A stretch of 64,000 nucleotides of DNA, taken from contig CALNXK010000034.1 in NCBI GenBank assembly GCA_942486035.1, positions 2,321,501 through 2,385,500 of the forward strand, read 5' to 3'. The stretch comes from Porites lobata (taxonomy: Eukaryota > Cnidaria > Anthozoa > Scleractinia > Poritidae). The position numbers were made by a program, and so were the translations under genes. A model generated the notes under the pieces. That model did not search any database. It was not told where the DNA came from and saw only the letters and a program-made list of their open reading frames with translations. Each line of letters opens with the position of its first letter. The first letter of the stretch is position 1. Of the stretch, positions 40,701 through 50,280 are shown piece by piece.

Positions 40701-43700
40701 TCATACAAAAAGATTGTTATGACCTCGTTTTGTCCAGCTGTAAACATTGTGCAAGACATTTTTACATTGGAGATTGATATTTCAGAGCAAAATAAAAGGG
40801 ATCATTTCAAACACGAGTCTTAACTGCGGCTTCAGATCTTGCGCGAAAGTGCAGTAGTCGTCCACTGAAATCACGATTTTCTAAAGTGGTAAATTATCAT
40901 TTCCGTGACGTAAAAAAGTGAGAATAACTACAGAATGGTGATTTTAATTTGACGTTTAAATATAAATTCAGTAAGTTTCAAGGAAAAACCTTTCTGTTAA
41001 ATTTGGTTATTGCATGTGGATCAAAAATCAAGAATATTTCCTTCCATTACGACCTTCTCAAACTTTTAAAAAAGATAATTCCTTTGACAGGATGTTATTT
41101 ATGAAAAGGGTAGATGTTACTCGAAAGTTTGGAACTTTCTAAAAACCAAACGTTTTAGGTTCTATTTTTATGGCAGACTTTAAACATCTCTCCTAGTACT
41201 TCAGACAAATGACTTTATACTCGAATGTTTCTGGTTCGTATTTAAACCGTACTAAGTCGTTTTTTGTGGAAACAAATTTGTAACCAACAATGGCGTTAAG
41301 CCTTTTTCAACACCATTGGTTGTTCGTTTTTCTGCTAATTACATGGAGGAAGGAACAAACATTACCCGCAAAAATTGAATACTGTGTCAACTTTCACTAA
41401 CTTTAAACCCAGCAATAATAAGCACGTGTTAAAATTCACGCTTCGAGTGAATTGGAAATAGAATGTGCATCAAGAGCCTTATGTTGCCCACGTAGGAAAA
41501 AAATGTCTTTAAATAATCCGGTAGAACTTTGGTCAAATGTATTTCACAAAACAAGCAGCTAGTAAATTTACCAGTAGAAAGGTTTGAAAAAATGGCACAG
41601 CAAAAATTTTATCTGATACGATACGCGGATAGAGGAATGTTCAAGTTCAGTTTGAAGATCGTCATGTTGATGCATTAAGGGATACCACCCTTCAGTTCAG
41701 CCATATTAAAGCAACAGGAGGCGGGACTATGTGAAAACAAAATAGTGGTAAATTCTAATTTTTACGGTGGTAATTCAACAGTCATTGCACAAATGGGTAT
41801 AAGACGTTTGCCTAAACAGCCATCACCGTCTCTCTGCTCGATCTGTATAATTATATCCATTTCTATGTAGACCAGTTTAGCGGGAACTCGGCAAGTGAAC
41901 GGGTCTCAGAGAGCAGGTATTCAGTCACTTGTCCCTGTTATTCGCTGACACGCTATCAAATGTCCAAAACATGGTAAAAGCCTCGACAGCACGATTATTT
42001 TAAATAATTTCAAAGTCCCCTCCAAAAACCTCATCCTTTCGTTTTCATCCGATTCTTTGCGGCTCACACCAACATTGGCACTAATGATCAAGCCGCCATA
42101 TTTGCATAGCTAAACCCCTTTGCAGGATGCGTGGCGTTTTTTGCCGATATTCAAAACCATTTTCAGTTATCGGCAAGATATAGCTTGTAAAAAGCTGAAT
42201 AAGCCTTTGTTCTCCAATAAAATTCGCATACATCGGAAGAACAGCGAGGAAATTTTTATGTTTAAACGTAAACACAAGGGTACAATTTTAACCAAGTTGA
42301 AAACCACGCTTAAATCATGTACACAACAGAAGTTCGGCCTGTGACGCACAAAATTGCACGAAGATTTACGCACCACTTTGAAAAAGAAGCCACAGTGTTT
42401 TTAACCGCCGCAAGAAGATATGTTTTTATTACATGTACACGGACGAAGATTACACAAGGGACTTTATCGAGATGATATGGAAGAAATTTGGTTTTATAAT
42501 TATTTTCATTATTCTTCGTTTTTTAAGTGCGAATATGAGCATCAAAATTCTTTCAACACTCGCAACCAAAATGTCCCTGCCGTAGCTTTACAACACTAAA
42601 ACAAAGCTACATTGGATAAATGTTGTAAAATTAAAGAAACTGAACCCGAAAATTTCAGAGGTACGAAACTGGCTTCTGGTTTCCTTATCATAGTTTTCGG
42701 GTTTTTGTTTTTAAAGGGCGTGTGAATAGTAAAGAGCTCCAGGGCACCTTTCAGCTCTTAGGAGCAGTTCTTGGCATGAATAGTTCCTGATTTTACTTTC
42801 CGTCCTTTTCCGGTTAAAATCATCCCAGCACGATAATGAGCTGAGCAAAGTAGAGTTCGGGGAGCGCAATGTGGAAAGCCCCTGGTTGGGGAAGTTTCTC
42901 TGCAATTTTCATTCGGCACTAATACAACCTATGTAGCTAGCTTTGTGATAATAGAAGCTGGGGTGTTCAAAACATCACCAACCACTTACAGTCAAAAAGA
43001 TATTTATTAATCCCAAAGGAAGACGATTTTTAGCAAGAAATGTTAACGGAAAATAACAATTATTGAATTAAATTAAGTTTAAGTGTTTAAAACGCAACCA
43101 ATAGTAGTAAGTGCTACACTGAGTAAACGAGTCACACACAAAGCCCAAAACTCCGAAAACCTACCATAAATAAAGGACAAAATATACATTTTCATGAACA
43201 AAAAACCTTAAAAAATACAACTTGCTCACCAAGTGAGGTGGTTCCACCAGATCCTCCAGTTTAGTGTGGCTAAATTCCAAGCTTATAACATTGTAAATGT
43301 CCTCTCTCTGTTCGCTGGTGAAATATTTCACCCACTGTTGCAGAGTCATTTCCAAAGCTTGCTGTGTGTTGACATCTATTACATCCACAATTCTCCGAGC
43401 CCCTAATAACCAATGTCAACAGACAGCCTTAACAAGAGAACCGACATCAACAATTTTAACCGATGCAAGTTTTAATAAGCTCAAACGCAATTGAGGGCAT
43501 ACACGAAAAATATTACATGTAATCAGAGAATTTCAAATTAGCTAGAACGGCTTACCGACGAAATTCTTCACATCTTCGACTGTAAAATCTTTGTTAGGAA
43601 CCCTAAATAACAGTGTAGTAAATATAATTGAACTTTTACTTGAGAACATTGAGAAACTGGACAACTTGAAACAAACATTCTCTCTGAAACCTACGATCAT

Positions 43701-46023
43701 GCTATCGGCTTTGTGCATTCACAGATTGCATACGTACCGCATATCAAGTCCCTCAGTGTTTTTTATTAGAATTGGTGAAGTGAAACCATTCTCCTGTATA
43801 TACTTTAGGTTGATTTCTACAATAATAAAACATTATGTGAGCAAGCGAGTTTTCAACTGCAATTTTTTTATTCAGCCAAATAATTCCTTTGGACTAACCG
43901 TCTCCACTGAGTCTCTTTACAAAATCACCCTCGGCAAATTTCTCACTGTTTAGCTTTTCTTCCACGCTAAACGTACGCTTTCCTTCAATAATGTCATCTG
44001 TATCGTCGTTATAATTCCTGCGGTTCTGTTTCCTCTGCGATAAACACGGAAATTTTAATGAAAAGGAGTTAGAAGATTTCGCGAATCAACACAGTAACGC
44101 ACATTACTCTAAAATTTCTTTCCGCACACGTTGTAACGTGAAAATTGCTCAATGTTTACCAGCCTCAAGAAATTCCACCAAAAACCTAAACCAAATTACG
44201 TTTGCAAAACAAATCTACACACCAATCTGCGTTCCCCTTCAAATTCGCAATCCATTCTGTAGCACTTTCAGTCACACATGAGAAGAAACATCGAAGGAAG
44301 CAAAATCGCTCCGGATATTCACTGCTCAGTTCACGAGTTGAAATAACAATGCACCAGGTCCCTTGGGACCAAGCTCAGACCATAATAATAAGACGCGTTC
44401 CCACATTGCAAGAATTTCGTGACATTTCTATGGCAACGGGTGGAACTCGTATCTTTTTGAATTGATCAAATGATGGGTGAATACTCTTGTATTATATCCG
44501 GATTTTCTAGTTTGTTGTTTCAAGATGAAAACTACGAGCAGATGAAGAGCGTTTCAGATCTTAGTGGGCTTTTTCTTGGGGACCGTTGTCTTAAAAGGTT
44601 AATCCGGGTTAACCATTTCAAGGTTTTTGGTTACCGTGTTTTGACGGGTTAGCGAGCCTCGAACATCGGAAACTGTCCACCCGCCCTTCCCATAACCCGT
44701 CATTTCGCTTAAGTGAGGACTTAGTGCTGAAAGAATTGGATTAGAGGAGAGTTTGTAGGAGGGTAGTTTCCGCGCCAGAATCTTTTCGACCTAAAGCTAG
44801 GTTACCGGTAAGCGAAGCAATCACTCCCGAGAAGCTTAAAACACCAGGCTTGCTATCACAACTAAGGGTTCCCCGATGGGGCTTACTGACTCACCACCGC
44901 TCCTTCGACGCCGAAAATAATAATATAACCCTTTTTTCCATTTACAACTGTTTTTACACGGTCTGAAACTTCACATAGCTTATTGAATGAGAATATTGCG
45001 GGGTCCATCTGATGGGCGGCAGGAGGTTAAATCGAACCTCCTAAGCTGAAGATCCCTGCAGTTAGGAGGACAACCGTTTGTAAAATCGCAAAGAAAGTGA
45101 AACAAAAAACAAAGCCTTTCCTATTTAATGGAGCCTTAAAAAATATTACAGAAAATTATTCCTTAGGTGCCATTCGATATTCTACTTGAGCCTTAGGCTA
45201 TGTTCAAACTACCGGCAGAGGCGGGTCCATATAAGTGGGGGGAGGCGGCGGTCATCCAGATCTTAGGACAAGCAGGGGTCCGGTCTCAAAAAAAGACAAA
45301 ATTTCGGCCCTTCGCCTCAGTTTGGTCTAAAAATAAGACGGGGCCTCCCCTGGATCCACCACTGATACCGGATAGATTTAATTTCCACCGTGGCGCCACA
45401 ATAAGCTATCAGCTATAGTGTGAACTCTCGATATGTGACTCTTTAATCGGCACGGCGCAGCTTCGCTTCGTCACAGAATTGCAGAAATCACGCTGCCACA
45501 ACCGTTCATGTGTGTGAACAGAAGCGCTATCCTATATGATTTCTGTGCCGGCGCAAAAGTTATCCGGCCTTATAGCCTGAACATAGCCCTAGACTAAATC
45601 AAACGCAACAAAAACAGAAAACGAAGACTGAGTTGTTCTCGCCATGAGTAATAAAAAAGGAAAAAAAAAAATAGGACGACTGAGCTTGCAGGGCTCGATA
45701 GAGTCTACCGAAAGAAAGGGAGAATCACGCAACAAACAGTCGCTGTATCAATATGTAGGACCTTTTGGCTCAACAAACCAACTCAGTATTTATTTACGGT
45801 ACTAAATCCCCCGTGGTTATCTCCTATTTTTGCCACGAAGAAATTTACTTATGTGCTATAAAAACACGCGTTTGCTATGAAAACACGCTATTATTTTTCA
45901 CTCTTCATGTTGCTTTGAAACCCACTTGGTAGTCCCAATGTTTGGCAGTAGATAAAATTACAATGTTCTAAACACTCAAATACAATAAGGAAGGCGCAAA
46001 AGTCAGCTTACCTCCTCATCCAT
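18232..46023 (-). CDS. KDM2B: KDM2A/B-type JmjC histone H3K36 demethylase, 15 exons, complete
   Basis: Coding exons, 5' to 3' on the minus strand: 46023-46012, 44034-43899, 43816-43738, 43602-43556, 43402-43230, 40362-40256, 31790-31697, 30588-30435, 29282-29167, 28457-27822, 26527-26444, 25740-25531, 24256-24065, 23635-23588, 19260-18232. All junctions are GT-AG and all phases close, giving 3117 bp and 1038 residues. Domain order is JmjC, lysine-rich linker, CXXC zinc finger, PHD finger, F-box, leucine-rich repeats, as in KDM2A/KDM2B. In vertebrates KDM2B recruits a variant Polycomb complex (PRC1.1) to unmethylated CpG islands and removes H3K36me1/2. The RPCPISPPPQS stretch before the F-box resembles KDM2B more than KDM2A; the gene probably represents the single pre-duplication KDM2. 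Most of its 27.8 kb is intron filled with MITEs, a LINE fragment and a tandem array. Confidence 0.95.
19261..23587. other. KDM2 intron 14
   Basis: This 4.3-kb intron contains an ATT microsatellite at 19688-19770, a possible long TIR element at 21415-22100 (arms around CGTCGCATTTCAG and CTGAAATGCGACG) and a small hairpin at 22312-22386 with ends AACCTCGTTCCCAG. No extra exon was recognised. Confidence 0.6.
22312..22386. repeat. Hairpin element in KDM2 intron 14
   Basis: Ends AACCTCGTTCCCAG and CTGGGAACGAGGTT are exact inverted repeats of 14 bp around a 47-bp interior. A diverged end of the same type occurs near 9803. Confidence 0.65.
23588..25740 (-). CDS. KDM2B: KDM2 exons 12-14, CXXC zinc finger and PHD finger
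   Basis: Exon 12 encodes RRRRTRCGQCENC and DMKKFGGPGRMKQSC. That is a full CXXC zinc finger (from about C576) with the KFGG motif that reads unmethylated CpG. Exon 13 encodes a PHD finger (about residues 622-676: CVRCLVC, MECRLCGEIVHPTCL, CWECPKC). Exon 14 is a 48-bp exon (ASSLGDLQLSPAKKRK) found because its phase joins exon 13 to exon 15. It resembles the short basic peptide after the PHD finger in vertebrates (SSEKAQKRK). Confidence 0.9.
24298..24832. mobile_element. Probable TTAA-type element in KDM2 intron 12
   Basis: The ends GGGACTTGTCAGAAATTA and TAATTTCTGACAAGTCCC are inverted, followed by G-rich and C-rich runs. TTAA is present at the right end and TTA at the left, suggesting a TTAA target site with one base lost. 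Confidence 0.65.
26444..28457 (-). CDS. KDM2B: KDM2 exons 10-11, post-JmjC helices and basic linker
   Basis: Exon 10 opens with LKFRYPFLPQIMWYAADKYV, the conserved helical element after JmjC. It continues into a Lys/Glu/Ser-rich, probably disordered linker of about 150 residues, and ends with a helical bundle (YLTRFEMDGLYKLMQKL). The 84-bp exon 11 encodes ELLVLHRDDDPALAASGM, matching the ELANSDPKLALTGV segment of KDM2A. The linker is lineage-variable and carries no recognisable domain. Confidence 0.85.
28665..28843. mobile_element. Fold-back MITE in KDM2 intron 9
   Basis: The ends CTGTTAGTACAAA and TTTGTACCAACAG are inverted. About 75-bp arms with several mismatches cover almost the whole 179-bp unit. 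Confidence 0.75.
29167..31790 (-). CDS. KDM2B: KDM2 exons 7-9, catalytic JmjC core
   Basis: Exon 7 (31790-31697) holds YTDFHIDFGG, exon 8 (30588-30435) holds VFWLIPPTEKNLHLYEQW and exon 9 (29282-29167) holds GWIHAVFTPEDSLVFGGN. By alignment to KDM2A, the iron ligands are H199, D201 and H271. The 2-oxoglutarate contacts T196 and K216 also match human Thr209 and Lys229 in spacing. All expected catalytic residues are present, so the enzyme is predicted to be active. Confidence 0.9.
29372..29549. mobile_element. MITE in KDM2 intron 8
   Basis: Ends ATTCGCCACTTGCACATCTC and the complementary GAGATGTGCTAGTGGCAAAT define a 178-bp fold-back. Inner arms match around CAAAATGTTGCATAAGC. I recall the end sequence as abundant in coral genomes; that is from memory. 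Confidence 0.75.
30170..30315. mobile_element. TA-flanked MITE in KDM2 intron 8
   Basis: Ends GGCCAAACGTCGAAC are inverted and flanked by TA. The 146-bp interior contains further GTTCGAC/GTCGAAC motifs. Confidence 0.8.
32015..32558. mobile_element. Tigger/pogo-like non-autonomous element in KDM2 intron 6
   Basis: TACAGTCGACTCCCGATAAC and the inverted right end (GTTATCGGGTGTCGACTGTA, one mismatch) bound a 544-bp unit with TA flanks. The CAGTCGA start and TA target resemble pogo/Tigger MITEs. No transposase frame survives. A similar diverged start (CAGCCGAATCCCGCTTTATG) occurs at 24900. Confidence 0.7.
33270..33602. mobile_element. G/C-run-ended fold-back element in KDM2 intron 6
   Basis: Left GGGGGGGAACTCCCATA and right TATGGGAGTCCCCCCC pair, followed by matching GTGACGGGATGC and GCATCCCTGTCAC. 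A partial copy is at 15475-15665. Confidence 0.7.
34190..34306. repeat. GGATAA-rich MITE, copy 1
   Basis: Blocks CCTAATACTTA, GGATAGTGAATTATCC and TTTGAACAACC recur at 48333-48414. Internal ATCCACTGGAT-type palindromes are present. Confidence 0.6.
34584..35440. repeat. 110-bp tandem array, eight copies, in KDM2 intron 6
   Basis: AAGCCTGAATAATGTATCCC recurs at 34584, 34693, 34802, 34912, 35022, 35133, 35243 and 35353, that is every 109-111 bp. Each unit carries a palindrome-like GCCTACGGTATAGGC, a C/G run (CCCCCGGGAGG) of variable length, and GAATTCCCTTCCC. The last copy is degenerate. The minus-strand open frames here (MEPPGGTLYISAYTVGG type) are a product of the repeat and not a gene. Confidence 0.95.
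35455..36235 (+). pseudogene. 5'-truncated, frameshifted LINE 3' end (CR1/L2-like)
   Basis: Broken frames encode the typical reverse-transcriptase C terminus: LQYVQNTAARVV, then in another frame HITPVLSELHWLPIQYRI and FKILFLVYK, then LIPYEIRKSNTISSFKRSLK. The 3' UTR has TGTAAAGCGCCTTG...GCGCTATAGAAATAAAG and ends in (ATT)n at 36207-36233, as cnidarian L2/CR1-like elements do. It is a dead fragment abutting the tandem array. Confidence 0.85.
36236..40255. other. Rest of KDM2 intron 6, no recognised feature
   Basis: About 4 kb of AT-rich sequence without a supported exon, TIR element or coding signal. Short open frames here have no coding character. Confidence 0.6.
40256..40362 (-). CDS. KDM2B: KDM2 exon 6
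   Basis: This 107-bp exon has an acceptor TTATTAG and a donor GTAAGT. It codes for DWVNVVWPQDLIEQQRDSTN and ends YPKVRK, matching the WVDNMWP...YPKVQK segment of KDM2A. It is isolated by a 2.9-kb and an 8.5-kb intron and is too short to be found by ORF length. Confidence 0.9.
43230..46023 (-). CDS. KDM2B: KDM2 exons 1-5 (N terminus and start of JmjC region)
   Basis: Exon 1 codes for only four residues (MDEE) before a GTAAGC donor, so the first coding exon is 12 bp and the rest of it is 5' UTR. Exon 2 gives EGKRTFSVEEKL, exon 3 gives INLKYIQENGF, and exon 4 (47 bp) gives KDFTVEDVKNFVG. Exon 5 gives RRIVDVIDVNTQQALEMTL and VISLEFSHTKLEDL. These are conserved KDM2 N-terminal blocks. Small exons 3 and 4 are recognisable only because the phases and protein family agree. 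Confidence 0.9.
45195..45592. repeat. Possible TIR element in KDM2 intron 1
   Basis: AGGCTATGTTCAAACTACCGG and a right end GAACATAGCCCTAG are inverted. The rest does not pair well, so this may be an element broken by a later insertion. Confidence 0.45.
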
Positions 46024-46131
46024 ATTAACACGAAGGTACTGCAGCTACTGGTAGTATAGTGATATAAGCTGCTAAGCCTAGGGTCACGGCCACCACTTGA
46101 GTCACACCGGAAACAGTGATGTTAATTATAC

Positions 46132-46205
46132 AGTCGGAAATGAAAACTCCGAAGCTGGAAGTCGGAAGTCCGAAATCAGAAGTCAGAAGTCAGAAGTCGG
46201 AAGTC
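46132..46205. repeat. Minisatellite of AGAAGTC/GGAAGTC units
   Basis: Seven- to ten-base units (GGAAGTC, AGAAGTC) repeat about eight times roughly 110 bp upstream of the KDM2 start codon. Confidence 0.8.
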
Positions 46206-48598
46206 CCTTCTCGGCTTTCGTAGATATAACGAAACCTCCCAATCATTGGCTTTCAACCACGTGACAAGGCGGTCATGTTGGTGTTGTGTTAGTGGTTAAT
46301 ACAATAGAATTTTTCTCGAAGAATTCAGATGAAAATAGGGTTTAGTTCCCAGAAGAGAGAAATGCTTTTGTTCTGACCACCAACCGTGCAAACCAGCAAT
46401 AGTCCCTTGGCCCTTCGTTATACATGTATATATCAAGGGTTCACTGTATTGCAGAAACCGGTGTCAGGTAAGATATAGTTGAACGATCGTCAGAAATATG
46501 CTCTATAAGCGAAATACTTCAAAAGTAAGGTTTTTGTCAGTTACAGTTGATAGTTGGATAAAGTTTCATCATTAAAATTTTTCTTACCATTACTAAAAAA
46601 AAATTTTAGTAGTTCCTGGTTCTACATTAATTATAATCGATTCGTACTTTTTCACTTTTCCAGATTTTTTTTTTTTACCCCTGGCCACTTGTGTTCAGTT
46701 GTCGCTCGTTTACTTATTATTATCAGTCAGTTTAGGCCAGTCTCAAGCTACAGACTCTACTTCGTAAAGACACATAAGCACAGGGGACTACTTTTGCCTA
46801 CTTTTGCCTTAGCGCATGAAGAAAAACGTTTTATAAAAAATATGTATATATATTCTGTATTCTGTCTGTAACTGTATTTTAATGCAGGGGTCATCCACTA
46901 GATTAGCCTTTCCTATCTGGATGATCCCAACTCGCTCTCCATTTTGTTGTTACCATTTTTCTTGTATTCCTTAGTTGTACTGTGTTTAGATGCCTTTGTA
47001 AATTTAACTTATGCCACGTAAAACTGAGCTGAGTTTAATAAATCATCTTGTCTTGTCTACTGAGAAGCCCGAGGAATTACCTTAAACCACACGAGGTCAC
47101 CAATAGCCGACTCCTTGTTCATCAGTTTAGAACAATTTAATTGATTATAGGAAGGCAGGCTGGATTATAAGGTGGAAAAATCTACGCCGTCATTAAAAAA
47201 CCTTTCTACCGTATTCGCAAAACCCACGAGAATATGGCTGCTTGGTTACTATGTCCATATTGAACTAAAACTGATAAAGAACGAACAATTACAGTGAAAG
47301 AAAAAAAAATGATACAATTTGCTTCGGCTCGTACACTACTGATTTTCAGATTTTCCAGAAGCCCCATTTTCTGCGAGAGATCCGTTTGTCAAATACCCTG
47401 CGAACAAAGTAATAAATATCTAGAAAAAGTAGTCTCTGCTCAGCGAACCAAAGTTAAGTGGCTCTGTGAACAGCAATTTTGCGCGACTTTTGCGGCTTTG
47501 ATTTTAAAGAAAAGTTTTAGAGCCTCATGTAGCAGCGATTTTAATAAGGCGCATATTTTGTTGGCAATATTGTTACAATTTTTGTCACCTCTGGAAACGG
47601 ATCATCAGGCCTGATAGTGCGCCTCTGTCGTAACAATCGCAAAAATTATTGCATCTTTTCATCCGCAGTTATATCTTCTTTATTCTCTACCACTGGCAAA
47701 CATTTGTTTTTATTATTTCGCACAAAAAGTGAGGGGGGAGGGCAAGTTCCTCCCAGCGCCTCCCCCTACGCGTTCCCCGACTTTTAGGGATAACATTCGT
47801 GGAACTTTCAGGGATAAGGGATATCTGTTCTAAGAGTTACAGGGAAAAGGGATAACAGACCACCCCTCCCCCTCCTGCCCCCTAAGAGGACCTAAGAGGG
47901 ACTCAGTATTTTGCCGAACGAACCAGAACCAAAAAGATATGGTTTCATTCAATAAAAATATCATCTATAAAATGGCATTCAAGCCAGTGTTACTATAAAA
48001 GTATTACAGAAAGTTTAGACTATTTAAACTTAAGCTTATATTTTCGGCGGCCACGATTCCCCCGGCATTGATCATCAAGAGCAAATTCCAGAAATCCTGA
48101 TACAAGCAGTCGGGGAATGTAAACAAAGGGGAGTTTACTCATACTTACATTAATTTCATGCTATACGTACCTCTTATTCCTCCTATTCATCGCCAATGAA
48201 CTTCCTTGAAATACGAAGAAAATTTCTCTGTTCTTGCTCCCAAGAAGACGTAGCCACATGCAGCCTTTCTAAATAGAACGCGAATTCTTCGCGCATGCTC
48301 AGACGTTTGACCGCGGTGAGCCTTACATCAGGCTCCATTGGATAACGCAATTGGTTTCCCTAATACTTATCCGCCCCATACCGCTCTCCACAGCCTTTGA
48401 ACAACCGGGTCCAGCTTAAGATTTATGCAACTCGTTCCCTGGGAACCAGACTTTAAGCACGTCAAGACACGCGCAAAACCAGCCCTGATTACCTAAACAA
48501 AAGCGAGCTAACAAAATGTGACAAAAGGCAGTTTATTATATTTATTTTCTTCGAAATAGTAGAAGATGAGGTACTTTTTTCCACATTCTGCGCTTTCC
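46206..48598. other. Region upstream of KDM2
   Basis: This holds the presumed KDM2 promoter side. A possible LINE 3' tail ends at about 47060 (AATAAATCATCTTGTCTTGTC). A G/C-rich patch lies at 47730-47890, and a second GGATAA-type repeat at 48333-48414. No gene is supported. Confidence 0.5.
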
Positions 48599-48707
48599 TA
48601 CCCTGGTGTCAGAGGCTTTTCTTGAAAATTTTCTTCTCCTTTTTCTTCGTGGCTCGCTCCCTCTTTCGCGAAGAAAAATTTCAAGAAAAACCTCTGGGAC
48701 CAGGGTG
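48599..48707. mobile_element. TACCCTGG-ended element, copy 1
   Basis: The left end TACCCTGGTGTCAGAGG pairs with the right CCTCTGGGACCAGGGT. Flanks GCGCTTTCC and GCGTCTTCC match at seven of nine positions, an eroded 9-bp duplication. It is related to 48848-48960. Confidence 0.7.
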
Positions 48708-48774
48708 GCGTCTTCCATACAAACACTGCAAATCTTTACCGTAAAATTTAAGTCAGCCGGAGCATCTTTTTCAG

Positions 48775-48838
48775 TAGCCTGCGAACAGCAGACGCATTTC
48801 TGGTCGTCGCTTCTAATGCGTCTGCTGTTCGCAGGCTA
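48775..48838. mobile_element. 64-bp hairpin element with 9-bp duplication
   Basis: TAGCCTGCGAACAGCAGACG pairs exactly with CGTCTGCTGTTCGCAGGCTA around a short loop. CTTTTTCAG occurs at 48766-48774 and 48839-48847. It is a minimal member of the TAGCCTGCGA family. Confidence 0.85.
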
Positions 48839-48847
48839 CTTTTTCAG

Positions 48848-48960
48848 TACCCTGGGTGCCAGAGACTTTTCTAGCGCGGTTTCCGGTTTTGTCAAGTCTT
48901 TATAGTGACCCGCGCGAAAATTCCCACCGCACGCGAGAAAAACCTCTGGTACCCAGGGTA
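48848..48960. mobile_element. TACCCTGGG-ended element, copy 2, inserted at the same target
   Basis: The ends TACCCTGGGTGCCAGAG and CTCTGGTACCCAGGGTA are inverted. The flanks are CTTTTTCAG at 48839-48847 and 48961-48969, so it shares its left duplication with the preceding hairpin element. Confidence 0.85.
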
Positions 48961-49810
48961 CTTTTTCAGTCAGATGTAAAGAAAATTAAAGGTCATTTAA
49001 ATAAGCGATGCCAGTGCCAGGCAAAGCCTCAATTTGTGTCAGAAGAATCATTTTCCTGGAAGCTTAAGTTTGCGATTTCTTCAAAGCGGACTTTTCACAA
49101 ACATTATAGCGAATGAACAAGCAATATAAAGTTATTTCACGTTCTTAAAGTTGTTGCATGAATATTAGTCTCTAACAAGACTGTTAGTCTACGGACAAGT
49201 TTGAGACGTACACTAATTTCGAAAAGTTAGCGAAACACTTGATTAATCATAAGCTCCTTTTCACACCAAAACTCACTGAAGCCTCAGTATACTGTGAAAA
49301 AAAGCTGTCCGGTTAACTCGGTTACTGATTGTTTTTTTCATAAAAGCTGTCTACTGAGTTTCACCGACTACAAAACCCGAAGAGATACCCCCTACAATGG
49401 ACTATACGAAGATACTCCTCCCGGTCGAAAGGGGTGCTTTTTTCACCCTAGAGTTATGTCTAAGGTTAGCAATCTCGAGAGTGAAGCTTATAGAAAACGG
49501 GCTAAGGAAAAACGGATCTTCTACACTGAATGCTTCCTGTATTTGGCTTTGTTCCTTCTAGACAAAAAAAAACGACTATTACTATACCTCCGTTTCTGGC
49601 CGGAAATTCACCGTTTTGACCTTGAGCATGAGACAAAGTTGGTGTTTTGTCGAAATGCACCACGAGAGTGTTTTGATGAAACTGTCGGTTCTTTTATTGG
49701 CTATTACGAGGCTACTTTCGAAACTGGATCAAACTTCGTCCAACAAAACAGTCCCATGGTGCAATTCGGCAAAAAATCCTACCCAGTCTTGAGCGCATGC
49801 TCAAACTTAA

Positions 49811-50069
49811 TTAGACTATTTACAGTCCCAAGGAGCCCAATTTTTCCGTAAGATCGTCAAGAACGAGCACCACAGGCGACCATCTTGACTGAGTCTAGCT
49901 TAAAGATGAAGATGTCATCTACTTACGGGACTCGTCTCCTTTAAACCCGACGCCCAGCGCTCGCCGGCCCCCTTAGTACATTAAAAAAAGGGCTGTTAGT
50001 GATGGCAAGCACTCATTCTCGACGATCTTGCAGAAAAACAGGGGACTGTGAACAGTCTAGCTTAGACTG
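49811..50069. mobile_element. TIR element, AGACTATTTACAGTCCC type
   Basis: The left TTAGACTATTTACAGTCCC...GTAAGATCGTC pairs with the right GACGATCTTGCAGAAA...GGGACTGTGAACAGTCTA. A fragment of the same end (GGGGACTATGAACAGTCTAA) is at 402-421. Confidence 0.65.
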
Positions 50070-50245
50070 CGAGCAGTATCTCGTTTTCTTCAGATTTGCT
50101 GAGGGGAGTGCAGGCACGCGCGAGCATCGAGCATCGAAGCCGTGAAACGCGAGCGGCAGCCCCTTCAGCCACGCGTGTGGTTATTGTTGTGTCTCGCGTG
50201 TTTCGCTCAATGAAATAAGAAAAAAGAGAGACTGCTCGTAGTCGA
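50070..50245. mobile_element. MITE-like element, GACTGCGAGCAGT type
   Basis: GACTGCGAGCAGT at the left pairs with ACTGCTCGTAGTC at the right, followed by complementary CTCGTTTTCTT and AAGAAAAAAGAG-like arms. It ends about 40 bp from the 3' end of the ankyrin gene. Confidence 0.65.
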
Positions 50246-50280
50246 AGTCGCTCAAAATGGCCAATAAACTAGTTAACGTT

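Noticed and set aside
49294..49851. 185-codon plus-strand open frame
   Set aside because: It starts at a GTG, has no recognisable domain, and its end overlaps a TIR element. It is possibly an old repeat; not supported as a gene.
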